Counted from the stretch's first letter, positions 8,653 through 20,557 are shown. The stretch: DNA of 64,000 nucleotides from Sphingomonas sp. BK580 (GCF_014194975.1 NZ_JACIAY010000002.1:310001-374000), one strand, 5' to 3'. Translations and numbers: made by a program. The notes: generated by a model not told the origin, from the letters alone.

Positions 8653-8772
8653 TTACCCCACCCAGCCGCTGCCGGCCGCGATCGACAGGCTCACGGCCGC
8701 GACCAGCACGAGGTAGATCGCGCCTGCCACCCGGTTGACGTGGCTGGTGCGTGCTGCGGCGCGTGTTCTCAT
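8653..8772 (-). CDS. Putative 39-residue single-pass membrane protein
   Basis: A short frame on the minus strand starts with ATG at 8772 after a strong AGGAGAGAAG ribosome site and encodes 39 residues. It has a basic N-terminus (MRTRAAARTSHVNRVAG) followed by one hydrophobic segment (AIYLVLVAAVSLSIAA) and a short GSGWVG tail. The strong ribosome site and clean membrane pattern argue that it is real. It lies in the 358-bp gap between the helix-hairpin-helix gene and the ZIP-like gene. Its function is unknown, and chance occurrence is possible. Confidence 0.5.
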   Translation of the reverse strand: MRTRAAARTSHVNRVAGAIYLVLVAAVSLSIAAGSGWVG

Positions 8773-8942
8773 CTTCTCTCCTCACCGACCACGAGTTGGC
8801 GGCTCGAGAACATTCGGGCCGCGCGATCGATCCGGCGCCGGCGCGTCGCGCGGCCACATGTCGACACCTCGTCCTTGGCGGAGCGATCGTGCGGCCGCGT
8901 CGTTCGTTGCTTGTCATCCTCAGTGAGTGGACGCGTGCGCGA

Positions 8943-9695
8943 ATGTGGGAAGCCTTCTTCTGGGGCCTGGTCGGCGGCTCCGCGCTCGTCCTGGGCGCCG
9001 CGATCGCCTATGTCGCCACGCTGCCGCAGCGGCTGATCGCCGCCGTCATGGCGATCGGCTCGGGCGTGCTGATCTCCGCGGTCGCCTTCGACCTGATGGA
9101 CGAGGCGTTCCGCCGCGGTGGCTTCGACTCGACCGCGATCGGCTTCCTCGGCGGCGCGATCGTCTACACCGCGGCGAACATCGTGGTGTCGCGGAGCGGC
9201 GCGCGTCACCGCAAACGCTCTGGCTCCAACCCCGAGGAGCGCCAGCCGGACGCGCAGAGCGACTCCGGCGCCGCGATCGCGATCGGGGCGCTGCTCGACG
9301 GCATCCCAGAGTCGGTGGTGATCGGCGTGAGCCTGCTCGGCGGCAGCGGCGTCAGCGCCGTGACGGTCGGCGCGGTGTTCCTGTCGAACGTACCCGAGGG
9401 GCTGTCGAGCGCCGCCGGGATGAAGGCCGCAGGCCGCAGCGCCGCCTACATCTTCGGCGTGTGGGGCGGGATCGCGATCGCGTCAGCGCTCGCGGCGCTG
9501 ATCGGTCACGTCGCGCTCGCGGGCAGCGGCCCCGACGTGATCGCTGCCGTCACCGCGGTCGCGGCCGGAGCGATCCTGGCGATGCTGGTGGACACGATGA
9601 TCCCCGAGGCGACGGAGGCGACGCACGACTATTCGGGGCTGATCGCGGTGATCGGCTTTCTCGCCGCGTTCGTGCTGTCGAAGAGCGGCGGCTGA
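8943..9695 (+). CDS. ZIP-family-like metal transporter
   Basis: This 250-residue membrane protein has the hydrophobic layout of ZIP transporters, with several helices, a hydrophilic loop (about residues 80-105, RSGARHRKRSG onward) and paired motifs LLDGIPESVVIG and FLSNVPEGLSSA. These correspond to the metal-binding helices four and five. The histidine that usually precedes the Asn/Asp-x-x-Pro-Glu core in helix four is a leucine here, so metal choice may differ. The start at 8943 is the most sensible ATG although its ribosome site is weak. Transport of zinc, iron or another divalent ion is inferred from the family only. Confidence 0.75.
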   Translation: MWEAFFWGLVGGSALVLGAAIAYVATLPQRLIAAVMAIGSGVLISAVAFDLMDEAFRRGGFDSTAIGFLGGAIVYTAANIVVSRSGARHRKRSGSNPEERQPDAQSDSGAAIAIGALLDGIPESVVIGVSLLGGSGVSAVTVGAVFLSNVPEGLSSAAGMKAAGRSAAYIFGVWGGIAIASALAALIGHVALAGSGPDVIAAVTAVAAGAILAMLVDTMIPEATEATHDYSGLIAVIGFLAAFVLSKSGG

Positions 9696-9720
9696 TCGCT
9701 CGAGGCCTTGGCCTAAGCGA
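9696..9720 (+). terminator. Hairpin directly after the ZIP-like gene
   Basis: A hairpin begins at the base after the stop codon: TCGCT and AGGCC pair with GGCCT and AGCGA around a TT loop, with small bulges. There is no U-tract, so if it ends transcription it is not a textbook intrinsic terminator. Confidence 0.4.
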
Positions 9721-9989
9721 TATGGTGGGTGGCGCGGGCGGCCTCGCTCTCGGCGGCTGAGTTCGCGGTAGAGCGGATCGAGGCGAACGGCTGGTGCGTC
9801 GCACGCCGGCACGCCAGATCCGTCGGCAAGCGGCATCCCCGGCGTTCGCGGACTGTGCCCCGAAGCTATCCCCCGAGCGTCGCGGCGGGCGGGGTGCGGA
9901 AGCGCGCGGCCGATACCCGCGAACAGGCGGCCGACGCAGGGGATTGTGGCCCAGAACGGTGGATGGAGCGATGCGGTGAGATAAGGCCG

Positions 9990-10066
<77 letters not shown>

Positions 10067-10177
10067 ACGCGGTTGCCGGCCTAGTCGCCGCGGCGCGGCG
10101 GCGCAAGGTCGGCCGGACAAGCGAAGGGGCACCCGCGGGTGCCCCTAGCCGATCCCGTCGCCGACCGGCTCTCGCGC

Positions 10178-10441
10178 TCAGCGCGTCGCCGGTTCGGCCG
10201 CGACGTTGCCGGCATTGCCCGCCTCGTCGCCGAAGTTCGTCTCAGCGCCGGCGAGCATCGCCGCGGCGCTGTCGTTGGCGGCGGCCTCGGCCATCGCCTC
10301 GAGATTGTCGGCGCGGCGCTCGAGCGCGTCGGCCATCATCTCGGTATTGTTCCCGATCGAGGCGGGTTCGGGGCTGCGATCGCACGCGGCAGCGCCGAGC
10401 GGCGCCACGGCGGCGAGCAGCGGAAGCAGCGAGCGCCTCAT
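10178..10441 (-). CDS. Small putative lipoprotein, paralogue of upstream gene
   Basis: This 87-residue protein begins MRRSLLPLLAAVAPLGAAAC, a lipoprotein signal ending in a plausible lipobox cysteine. The mature part is short, acidic and alanine-rich. It contains NNTEMMADALERRADNLEAMAEAA, which closely resembles NNADMMADNMDALASNVADM in the gene just upstream, so the two look like tandem duplicates. An alternative start at 10468 would overlap the upstream stop by 4 bp (ATGA) and add nine residues, but the lipoprotein signal favours 10441. Function unknown; envelope location inferred. Confidence 0.7.
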   Translation of the reverse strand: MRRSLLPLLAAVAPLGAAACDRSPEPASIGNNTEMMADALERRADNLEAMAEAAANDSAAAMLAGAETNFGDEAGNAGNVAAEPATR

Positions 10442-10464
10442 CCCCCCGAACCCGACCCGCCCGA

Positions 10465-10728
10465 TCACATGTTGTGCGCGGCGTCCTCGCCGGCGTCGCG
10501 GACGTTGTCAGCGGCCGAGTGGATGTTCTCGGCGACCGCCTCGGCATTGTCCTCGGCGAACGGGTTCGCGGTGGTGTTCGACATGTCGGCGACGTTGCTC
10601 GCGAGCGCGTCCATGTTGTCCGCCATCATGTCGGCGTTGTTCTCGACCGCGGCGGCCTCCGGCGACTTCGAGCAGGCGGCGACCGACATCAGCGACGCGG
10701 CGGCGGCGACGAGCAGGATCTTCTTCAT
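10465..10728 (-). CDS. Small putative lipoprotein
   Basis: This 87-residue protein begins MKKILLVAAAASLMSVAACS, a classic lipoprotein signal with lipobox cysteine. The rest is Asn/Ala/Met-rich with a heptad-like pattern (NNADMMADNMDALASNVADM), possibly an amphipathic helix. Earlier in-frame starts exist up to 10794, but only 10728 gives a normal signal. It is followed almost without gap by a paralogue, so the two form an operon. A sigma-70-like promoter lies about 60 bp upstream. Function unknown. Confidence 0.75.
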   Translation of the reverse strand: MKKILLVAAAASLMSVAACSKSPEAAAVENNADMMADNMDALASNVADMSNTTANPFAEDNAEAVAENIHSAADNVRDAGEDAAHNM

Positions 10729-10789
10729 CTGAATGCTCCCAAGCATCATAAACCATTCGCGGCCGACCCCAACGCCGTCGCGAACGCTC

Positions 10790-10817
10790 GCCATACCCTA
10801 CCGCCGCGGGGGGTCAA
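10790..10817 (-). promoter_or_regulatory. Candidate promoter of the lipoprotein pair
   Basis: On the minus strand TTGACC and TATGGC are separated by 16 bp. This would place a transcription start about 55 bp upstream of the first lipoprotein gene. Confidence 0.45.
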
Positions 10818-10881
10818 TAAGCAAAATTCATCGTTTGGAAAGGTTGCGACGAACGGTGCGCACGGGTCCGATGTCGCGCGC

Positions 10882-12315
10882 TCAGGGCCGCGGTACCGGA
10901 CCGATCTCCTCGGGCGCGTCGGCGACGACGGCGAGCATCGTCGTCCACGCCGCGACATTCTGCCGCAGCTGCTCGGGGTCGACGCGCTCCAGCGTGTCGT
11001 CAGGGGTGTGGTGCGTATCGAAATAGCGCAGCCCGGACTGGTTGAGGTCGATGCCGGCGACGCCGGTCGCGATCGTCGCGGCGATATCGGTGCCGTCGCC
11101 CGCCTTGCCGGCGCCGTGCACGATGCCGAGCGGCGCCAGCGCGCTCGCGAGCCGGTCGCCGACGGCGGCGGCGCTATCCGGCAACATCGTCTCGAAGCGC
11201 CAGACGCGATCGGCGCCGAAGTCGCTCTCCGCCGCGATCGCGTGCCGCTCCGTGCCGTGGCGCGCGGCATAGGCCGCGCCGCCGAGCCCGCCGACCTCCT
11301 CGGCGCCGAACCAGACGACGCGGATGGTGCGGCGCGGGCGATGCCCGCTGTCGAGGATGCGCTTCGCCGCCGCGGCGGTGATCGCCACGCCGCTGGCGTC
11401 GTCGATCGCGCCGGTGGCGAGGTCCCAGCTGTCGAGATGGCCGCCGACCAGCACCACCCCCGCGCTCGGGTCGGTGCCGGGCACCTCGGCGATGACGTTG
11501 CCCGACTGGCTCGGTCCGGGCGAGCGCGGGGTGAGCAGCAGGTGCATACGGATCGGCTGGCCGCGCTTCGCCATGCGCTCGATCAGCGTGGCGTCTGGCA
11601 CCGACAGCGCGGCGGCGGGGATCGGCCTCACGCCCTCGGGAAAGTCGGTGGTGCCGGTGTGCGGCAGCCGGTGCGTGTCGGTGCCGATCGAGCGGATCAC
11701 GATCGCCGCCGCGCCCTTGCTCGCCGCCACGCCCGGGCCGTTGAAGCGCGCGACGCCGTTGGCGCCATAGCCCGAGCCGTCCTGCGTCGGCTGCATGCTG
11801 TTGCCGACATAGGCGATCTTGCCCTTGAGCGAGCCCGCCGGCGCGGCGACCAGGTCGCCGTAGGTCGGGAACACGACCAGCTCGGCGGTGATCCCCTTCG
11901 GCGGGGTCGCGGCGGAGTGGCCGAGCGCGACCAGCTTGAGCTTCTGCGGGAAGGGCGCGACGATCTCCGCTTCCTCCTCGCCGCGCAGCCACAGCGGCAT
12001 GGTGAAGGGCTCGGCGCGGACGTTGCTGAAGCCCAGCGCGGTGAGCTTCTTCACCGCCCAGTCACGGGCGCGCGCCTCGGCGTCGGTGGCGGCGAGGCGC
12101 TGACCGATCTCGGTGGTGAGCCCCTCGACCAGCTCATAGGCGAGCTCGTCCTTCAGCGCGGCGTCGCGCAGCGCCGCCACCTCGGGCGCGACGGCGGCAG
12201 GCGCGCGCGGCACCGCGTGCTGGGCCGCGGCCGGCGCGGCGAGCGCGACGAGGGCGGCGAGGGCGGCGGGGGCGCTCGAGGCGAGCGCGGCGATCCGGAG
12301 CGGGGAGCGGTTCAT
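10882..12315 (-). CDS. Secreted M28-family zinc peptidase
   Basis: This 477-residue protein has a signal peptide (MNRSPLRIAALASSA onward, cut after AAAQ). A protease-associated insert domain (about residues 150-260) precedes an M28 catalytic domain. The metal ligands can be read in order: His in GGHLDSWD, Asp in AIDDASG, Glu pair in GAEEVGG, Asp in ESDFGAD, and His near FDTHHTPDD. These predict a two-zinc aminopeptidase or carboxypeptidase in the periplasm or outside. The start at 12315 gives the signal peptide; the open frame extends a little upstream. It diverges from ettA about 105 bp away. The peptide substrate is unknown. Confidence 0.9.
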   Translation of the reverse strand: MNRSPLRIAALASSAPAALAALVALAAPAAAQHAVPRAPAAVAPEVAALRDAALKDELAYELVEGLTTEIGQRLAATDAEARARDWAVKKLTALGFSNVRAEPFTMPLWLRGEEEAEIVAPFPQKLKLVALGHSAATPPKGITAELVVFPTYGDLVAAPAGSLKGKIAYVGNSMQPTQDGSGYGANGVARFNGPGVAASKGAAAIVIRSIGTDTHRLPHTGTTDFPEGVRPIPAAALSVPDATLIERMAKRGQPIRMHLLLTPRSPGPSQSGNVIAEVPGTDPSAGVVLVGGHLDSWDLATGAIDDASGVAITAAAAKRILDSGHRPRRTIRVVWFGAEEVGGLGGAAYAARHGTERHAIAAESDFGADRVWRFETMLPDSAAAVGDRLASALAPLGIVHGAGKAGDGTDIAATIATGVAGIDLNQSGLRYFDTHHTPDDTLERVDPEQLRQNVAAWTTMLAVVADAPEEIGPVPRP

Positions 12316-12421
12316 GCGCCGCGGCGTAACCAAAGGTTGCCAGTTTGCCAACGCGCCCGCGCGCGCTTACATGCGCGCCACCGATTTCCCGACGCACCCA
12401 GTTCATGGAGCAGCGCGCCAG

Positions 12422-14101
<1,680 letters not shown>

Positions 14102-14209
14102 GGAGAGGGCGGGGTGGCGGGCGCGAGTGATCGTGCCCGCGCCGCCGCCCGTGCGCCGTCTCCGCGCTATCCGCTTTCCCTCGCGGCCTCGGCTGGCGTA
14201 GCTGCGCCG

Positions 14210-14692
14210 ATGGACCGACCCAATTACATCACGCCAGCGGGCTATGCCGCGCTGCGCGCCGAGTACGACCAGCTCTTCGCCACCGAGCGTCCCGCGCTGG
14301 TCGAGACGATCGCCTGGGCGGCGGGCAACGGCGATCGCTCGGAGAACGGCGACTATATCTACGGCCGCAAGCGGCTGCGCGAGATCGACCGGCGGCTCGG
14401 CTGGCTGTCGAAGCGGATGAAGGCCGCCAAGGTGGTCGATCCGGCGCAGCAGCCCGACCGTGCGCGCGTCTGGTTCGGCGCCACCGTCACCATCGTCGAC
14501 GAGGATGACAAGGAGCGCGTCCTCACGCTGGTCGGCGACGACGAGGCCGACGCCGGCGCGGGGCGGGTCGGCTGGAACGCGCCGCTGGCGCGCGCGCTGC
14601 GCGGCGCCGCGGTGGGCGACCTGCGCCGCGTCCACCTGCCCGCGGGCGAGCGCGACTATGAGATTGTCACGATCTCCTACCCGCCCGGCTGA
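14210..14692 (+). CDS. greB: Transcription elongation factor GreB
   Basis: This 160-residue protein rescues backtracked RNA polymerase by stimulating transcript cleavage. The N-terminal coiled coil carries the diagnostic GNGDRSENGDYIYGRKRLREIDRRL, whose acidic tip enters the polymerase channel; the C-terminal FKBP-like domain follows (about residues 80-158). Presence of the YIYG segment distinguishes GreB from GreA. The start at 14210 gives the typical N-terminus (MDRPNYITPAGY). It lies about 110 bp after ettA on the same strand. Confidence 0.92.
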   Translation: MDRPNYITPAGYAALRAEYDQLFATERPALVETIAWAAGNGDRSENGDYIYGRKRLREIDRRLGWLSKRMKAAKVVDPAQQPDRARVWFGATVTIVDEDDKERVLTLVGDDEADAGAGRVGWNAPLARALRGAAVGDLRRVHLPAGERDYEIVTISYPPG

Positions 14693-14718
14693 GGAACGGT
14701 GACGCGAGCCAAGCCGTT
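14693..14718 (+). promoter_or_regulatory. EcfG-type general-stress promoter
   Basis: GGAAC (14693-14697) and CGTT (14715-14718) are separated by 17 bp. This is the pattern known for the alphaproteobacterial general-stress sigma factor EcfG. It begins right at the greB stop, and transcription would start about 18 bp before the next gene, whose ribosome site AAGGAG lies at 14730. Confidence 0.65.
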
Positions 14719-14742
14719 GATCTCCCATCAAGGAGAAAGACG

Positions 14743-14976
14743 ATGGCGAACGAGAACCCGCGCACCGAGAGCGCGCGCGACCACGACGACAAGGACGTGA
14801 TCGAGGGCATGATCCCCGGCGGCGAGGCGGTGCCGAGCAGCGGCGGTGGCGCGCTGGCACGCGAGGTCGGCAGCGCGACCGATCTCGGCCAGGTCGACGA
14901 TCCCGACGGCAGCGTGCGGCCGATCAAGCAGGACGATATCGACGCCGGCGTGGCCTATCGCAGCGACAGGCGGTGA
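14743..14976 (+). CDS. Small acidic hypothetical protein, probable stress-induced
   Basis: This 77-residue, very hydrophilic protein (MANENPRTESARDHDDKDV onward) has no cysteine, membrane segment or known motif. Its glycine-serine stretch (VPSSGGGALAREVG) suggests a flexible chain. A strong AAGGAGAAAGACG ribosome site precedes the ATG. An EcfG-type promoter just upstream points to induction by general stress. The composition resembles other small stress proteins of unknown role in Alphaproteobacteria. Expression under stress is inferred; the function is unknown. Confidence 0.75.
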   Translation: MANENPRTESARDHDDKDVIEGMIPGGEAVPSSGGGALAREVGSATDLGQVDDPDGSVRPIKQDDIDAGVAYRSDRR

Positions 14977-15002
14977 GGCGGGTCTCGGCATAGGTGGGTG
15001 AG

Positions 15003-15021
15003 GTGGCGCGCGACGCGCCAC
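15003..15021. terminator. Perfect hairpin after the small stress gene
   Basis: GTGGCGCG and CGCGCCAC pair perfectly around a CGA loop, 26 bp after the stop codon at 14976. No U-tract follows, so a terminator role is only likely. Confidence 0.4.
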
Positions 15022-15139
15022 GCCACCCTGAGGCACGAAGCACGCGGCGGAGACGCGCGCCGGATGAGTGCACTCGACCGGGTGGCCGCCCAATCGTCAT
15101 AAACATTGACCTGCGTCGCCCCACCGCCGATGCAGCGGC

Positions 15140-15922
15140 ATGCCCGCCGACGACCTCCCCACCCGCAACATCGCGCTGCTGATCGACGCCGACAACGCGT
15201 CCTGGCACGCGCTCGACCCGGTGCTGACCGCGCTCGCCGAGTTCGGCAGCGTCAACGTCCGCCGCGTCTACGGCAACTGGGTCAAGGAGGCGCTCAAGGG
15301 CTGGCGCGACATGACCGTCAAGCACGGGATCGAGCCGCAGCAGCAGTTCGATCTCACGCGCGGCAAGAACGCCACCGACATGAAGATGACGATCGACGCG
15401 ATGGACCTGCTCCACCGCGGCCGCGTCGACGCCTTCGGGATCATGTCGTCCGACAGCGACTTCATGCCGCTCGCCACGCGGATCCGGCAGGACGGGCTCG
15501 ACGTCTACGGCTTCGGCAACAGCAACACGCCGGAGGGCTTCCGCAACGCCTGCACGCGCTTCATCGACGTCAACGCGCTGCTCGAGACGACCAAGCCCAA
15601 GCGCGCGCGCCGCGTCGAGGTGCCGTTCGACCAGTCGGTGCCGCCCGCGATCGGCACCGCCGCCGCCGCCTCCGCCGCGCGCGCCGCGGGAACGGTCGAC
15701 GATCCCGAGCTGCTCCACCTGCTTCACGACGCGTACGATTCGCTGAAGCCCGACAAGGACGGCTTCGTGGGTCTCTCCGCGCTCGGGCAGCGCGCCGCCA
15801 ACCGCTCGAGCTTCGACGTGCGCAACTACGGTTACAAGCGGCTCTCCGACCTGGTCGACGCGATCCCCTCGATCGACGTCGATCGGCGCGAGAACCACGT
15901 CTACGTACGCTGGAAGGACTGA
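15140..15922 (+). CDS. NYN/PIN-like ribonuclease with OST-HTH/LOTUS domain
   Basis: This 260-residue protein has an N-terminal NYN domain (about residues 8-150) with the conserved acidic positions LLIDADNASW, KNATDMKMTIDAMD and MSSDSDFMPLA. These form a PIN-like metal-dependent nuclease site. After an alanine-rich linker, residues about 180-258 resemble the OST-HTH/LOTUS RNA-binding fold (LLHDAYDSLKPDKDGFVGLSALGQ). Known relatives are proposed to act on RNA. It ends 5 bp before the next gene, which suggests co-transcription. RNA cleavage is inferred, not shown. Confidence 0.88.
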   Translation: MPADDLPTRNIALLIDADNASWHALDPVLTALAEFGSVNVRRVYGNWVKEALKGWRDMTVKHGIEPQQQFDLTRGKNATDMKMTIDAMDLLHRGRVDAFGIMSSDSDFMPLATRIRQDGLDVYGFGNSNTPEGFRNACTRFIDVNALLETTKPKRARRVEVPFDQSVPPAIGTAAAASAARAAGTVDDPELLHLLHDAYDSLKPDKDGFVGLSALGQRAANRSSFDVRNYGYKRLSDLVDAIPSIDVDRRENHVYVRWKD

Positions 15923-15926
15923 CCTT

Positions 15927-17567
<1,641 letters not shown>

Positions 17568-17600
17568 TCCGCGGGCGCGGTCGGATCCGCCCCGCTACGG

Positions 17601-19580
17601 TCAGCCGCCGCGGCTGCGGCCCAGGTACCAGCTCAGGTTGTTGGGCCCGCGGCTGCGCGCGCGCGCCGGGTTCATCAGGTCGTAGACCACGGCGTTCTCG
17701 AGCACGCGCTGCACGTAGTTGCGCGTCTCGGAATATGGGATGGCCTCGACCCAGTCGACCATGTCGACCGCGCCGGTGCGCGGGTCGCCGTTGGCGCGGA
17801 GCCACTTGTTCACGTTGCCCGGCCCGGCGTTGTAGGCCGCGATCGCCAGCGGGTAACTGCCGTACAGCCCGAAGATGCGTTGGAAATAGCTCGACCCGAG
17901 CTGGATGTTGTAGCCGGTGTCCTCGACGAGCCGCCCGGCGTCGTAGGACAGGCCGAGCTTGCCCGCCTGCTCGCGCGCGGTGGCGGGCATCAGCTGCATC
18001 AGCCCGGCGGCGCCCACGGGGCTGCGCGCGGTGCGGTCGAACTGGCTCTCCTGCCGCGCCACCGCGTGGATCATCGTCCACTGGTCCTCGTAGCCGCCCG
18101 GCACCGCGACGGTGGGGAAACCGTTGGCGCTATACTCGGTCAGCCCGTTCTGCATCGCGCTGCGCCCGACCAGCACGCCCAGGTCGGGGCGGCGCAGCTG
18201 GCGCGACAGCTCGTCGGCGAGATAATGGTCGGTGTCGCCCTTCGCCACCGCCGCGATCTGCTTCACGAAGGCGGTCTGGTCCTGATACTGGCCGGTCTGG
18301 CCGAGGAACTGCGCGGCGCGGACGATCTCGCGCGCGTAGAAGGCCTGGCGCGCGGCCGGGTCGATCGCGGGCGTGGGCGGCGCGGGCGGGGCGGTGAGGC
18401 GGCGCCCGAGATGCTCGATCGCGAGCTGGCCGTAATATTGGTCGCGATAGCCCGCGGCGCGCTCGAACAGTGCGGTGGCGTCGGGCTGCTGCGCCTTCTC
18501 GGCGCCGCGCGCCGCCCAGTAGAAGCCTTTCGCGCGCGTCTGCGGCGCCTGGCTGGCGCGGCCGTAGCGCTCGAACATCGCGCGCGCGTCCGCCGGGCGG
18601 TCGAGCCTGGTCGCGGCCTGGCCGGCGAGCCACGCCAGCGAGGTGTAATCGTCGCGCTCTCCATAGCCCTTGGTCGAGACGTCGGTGCCCGGCGGATAGG
18701 CGTCGTCGATCTGGCGCGCGATGTCATAGGCGGTCTGCCACTGTCCGTCCGCCGCCGCGGCGCGCGCGTTGACCAGCAGTACCTCGTAGAACTTCTCGAC
18801 GTTGCCCGGCAGCGCCATGCCGCTGCGGCTCCGCGCCAGCCAGGAGCGCGCGCTGGGCGAGGCGCCCGCGTCGCGCAGCCACGTCGCCTTGTCCGCGATA
18901 TAGCCCGGGTCGCGCGCCCCGATCGAGTCGCCGCTCGCCGCCAGCGATGGGGCCTCGGGCGAGTCGCTGCGGAAGGCGAGCCGCGCGCTGAACAGCGGCC
19001 GCGCCGCCGCGCTGGTGTAGGGCAGCACGCGCGCCGCCGCCGAGGTGTTGCCCTGCCACAGGAGCGCGTCGAAGCGGCGGTCGTGGTCGGCCGGGGTGAG
19101 CGCGCCGCCGAACTGGCCGAGCACCGCCGCCTCGTCCTGTGCCGAGAGCGCGCCGAGCCGCCAGGCGGTGCGCGCCGCCTCCTGCGCCTGAGCGCTGGCG
19201 CCCGTCGCCATGTAGGCGCGCGCGCACGCGACCCAGCCCGCCGCGGTCAGCGGCGCCCAGCGGCGGCAATAGGCCGCGACGCTGGCGGGCGCGACGTTCG
19301 GGTCGGACGCCTTGCGCTCCACGGTGCGGCGCATCGCCGCCTCGCCGGGCCAGCCGGGGTGCGCGGTGAGGAAGCTGACATAGCTGTCGAACGGCAGCGC
19401 GTCGGTCTGCTGGAGCACCTTCCACTGCGCCAGCGGCTGCGCCATGCCGGGCAACGGCGCCGCCGGGCTGGGGACCGGGGCCGGCGTGCCCTGCGGCACC
19501 GATACGCTACCATATTGGCTCGCCGCGAGAACCGCGGCGCCTGCTGCTGCTACGACGAAGATCAACGAACCTGCCTTCAC
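17601..19580 (-). CDS. Soluble lytic murein transglycosylase
   Basis: This 659-residue periplasmic enzyme cleaves peptidoglycan glycan strands to 1,6-anhydromuropeptides. A hydrophobic N-terminus (AGSLIFVVAAAGAAVLAA) serves as signal or anchor. A long alpha-helical superhelical region (about residues 60-480) resembles the Slt70 ring, and a C-terminal SLT domain follows. The catalytic glutamate is in HAVARQESQFD, followed by GAAGLMQLMPATA and IAAYNAGPGNV, as in lysozyme-like transglycosylases. The start codon is a GTG. It diverges from dapA about 95 bp away. Confidence 0.93.
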   Translation of the reverse strand: MKAGSLIFVVAAAGAAVLAASQYGSVSVPQGTPAPVPSPAAPLPGMAQPLAQWKVLQQTDALPFDSYVSFLTAHPGWPGEAAMRRTVERKASDPNVAPASVAAYCRRWAPLTAAGWVACARAYMATGASAQAQEAARTAWRLGALSAQDEAAVLGQFGGALTPADHDRRFDALLWQGNTSAAARVLPYTSAAARPLFSARLAFRSDSPEAPSLAASGDSIGARDPGYIADKATWLRDAGASPSARSWLARSRSGMALPGNVEKFYEVLLVNARAAAADGQWQTAYDIARQIDDAYPPGTDVSTKGYGERDDYTSLAWLAGQAATRLDRPADARAMFERYGRASQAPQTRAKGFYWAARGAEKAQQPDATALFERAAGYRDQYYGQLAIEHLGRRLTAPPAPPTPAIDPAARQAFYAREIVRAAQFLGQTGQYQDQTAFVKQIAAVAKGDTDHYLADELSRQLRRPDLGVLVGRSAMQNGLTEYSANGFPTVAVPGGYEDQWTMIHAVARQESQFDRTARSPVGAAGLMQLMPATAREQAGKLGLSYDAGRLVEDTGYNIQLGSSYFQRIFGLYGSYPLAIAAYNAGPGNVNKWLRANGDPRTGAVDMVDWVEAIPYSETRNYVQRVLENAVVYDLMNPARARSRGPNNLSWYLGRSRGG

Positions 19581-19675
19581 TCTCTGACCGACGCGACCGG
19601 TGGACAGACTAGCGACCCTAGCCGTATCTGCGCTGAACGGCGCCCCCCAATCGGTCGCAGGAGCAAATTCACCTC

Positions 19676-20557
19676 ATGTTCTCCGGTTCCATCCCCGCTC
19701 TGGTCACCCCGTTCGACCCGGCCGGCGGCTTCGACGAGCGCGCCTATCGCGAGCTGATCGAGTGGCAGGTCGCCGAGGGCTCGTCCGCGCTCGTCCCCTG
19801 CGGCACCACCGGCGAGGCCGCGACGCTGACGCAGCGGGAGCAGTTCGCGATCGTGCGGGTCTGCGTCGATCAGGCGCGCGGCCGCGTGCCGGTGATCGCG
19901 GGCGCCGGCTCGAACGACACCCGCGTCGCCGCCGCCAACCTGCGCGCCGCCAAGGAGGCCGGCGCCGACGCGGCGCTGATGGTCCCGCCTTACTACAATC
20001 GGCCGTCGCAGGAGGGTATCTACCGCCATTTCGAGGCCCTGGCGCAGGACGCGCCGCTGCCGATCGTGCTGTACAACGTGCCAGCGCGCACCGTGACCGA
20101 CATCCTGCCCGACACGCTGGCGCGGATCGTGACCGCGTTCCCGCGGGTGTTCGTCGCGGTCAAAGACGCCTCGGGCGTGCTCCAGCGCGTGTCGCAGCAC
20201 CGTGCGGCGCTGGGAGCGGACTTCTGTCAGCTCTCGGGCAACGACGACCTCGCGCTCGCCTATGACGCCGTGGGTGGGGTGGGGTGCATCTCGGTCACCG
20301 CCAATGTCGCGCCGCGGCTCAGCGCCGACTTCCAGCGCGCCTGCGCGGAGAAGGACATGGCGCGCGCGCTGGCGCTGCACGACCGGCTCTTCCCGCTCCA
20401 CGTCGCGCTGTTCAGCGATGCCTCGCCGGGGCCGGTGAAATACGCCATGACGAAGGTGAGGCCGGCGTTCCCCGCGGGGCTGCGGCTGCCGATGACCTGG
20501 CCGGGCGAGGCGAGCCGGCGGGCGGTCGACGCGGCGCTGGCGCACGCGGGATTGTGA
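19676..20557 (+). CDS. dapA: 4-hydroxy-tetrahydrodipicolinate synthase
   Basis: This enzyme condenses pyruvate and aspartate semialdehyde in the diaminopimelate/lysine pathway. The 293-residue TIM barrel shows CGTTGEAATLT (pyruvate site), VLYNVPARTV with the active-site tyrosine (about 133), and VAVKDASGVL with the Schiff-base lysine (about 162). The ATG is preceded by GGAG. Because diaminopimelate feeds peptidoglycan, its position beside a lytic transglycosylase is sensible. The dapA-smpB-DUF2062-cckA order continues on the same strand but is interrupted by a repeat after dapA. Confidence 0.96.
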   Translation: MFSGSIPALVTPFDPAGGFDERAYRELIEWQVAEGSSALVPCGTTGEAATLTQREQFAIVRVCVDQARGRVPVIAGAGSNDTRVAAANLRAAKEAGADAALMVPPYYNRPSQEGIYRHFEALAQDAPLPIVLYNVPARTVTDILPDTLARIVTAFPRVFVAVKDASGVLQRVSQHRAALGADFCQLSGNDDLALAYDAVGGVGCISVTANVAPRLSADFQRACAEKDMARALALHDRLFPLHVALFSDASPGPVKYAMTKVRPAFPAGLRLPMTWPGEASRRAVDAALAHAGL

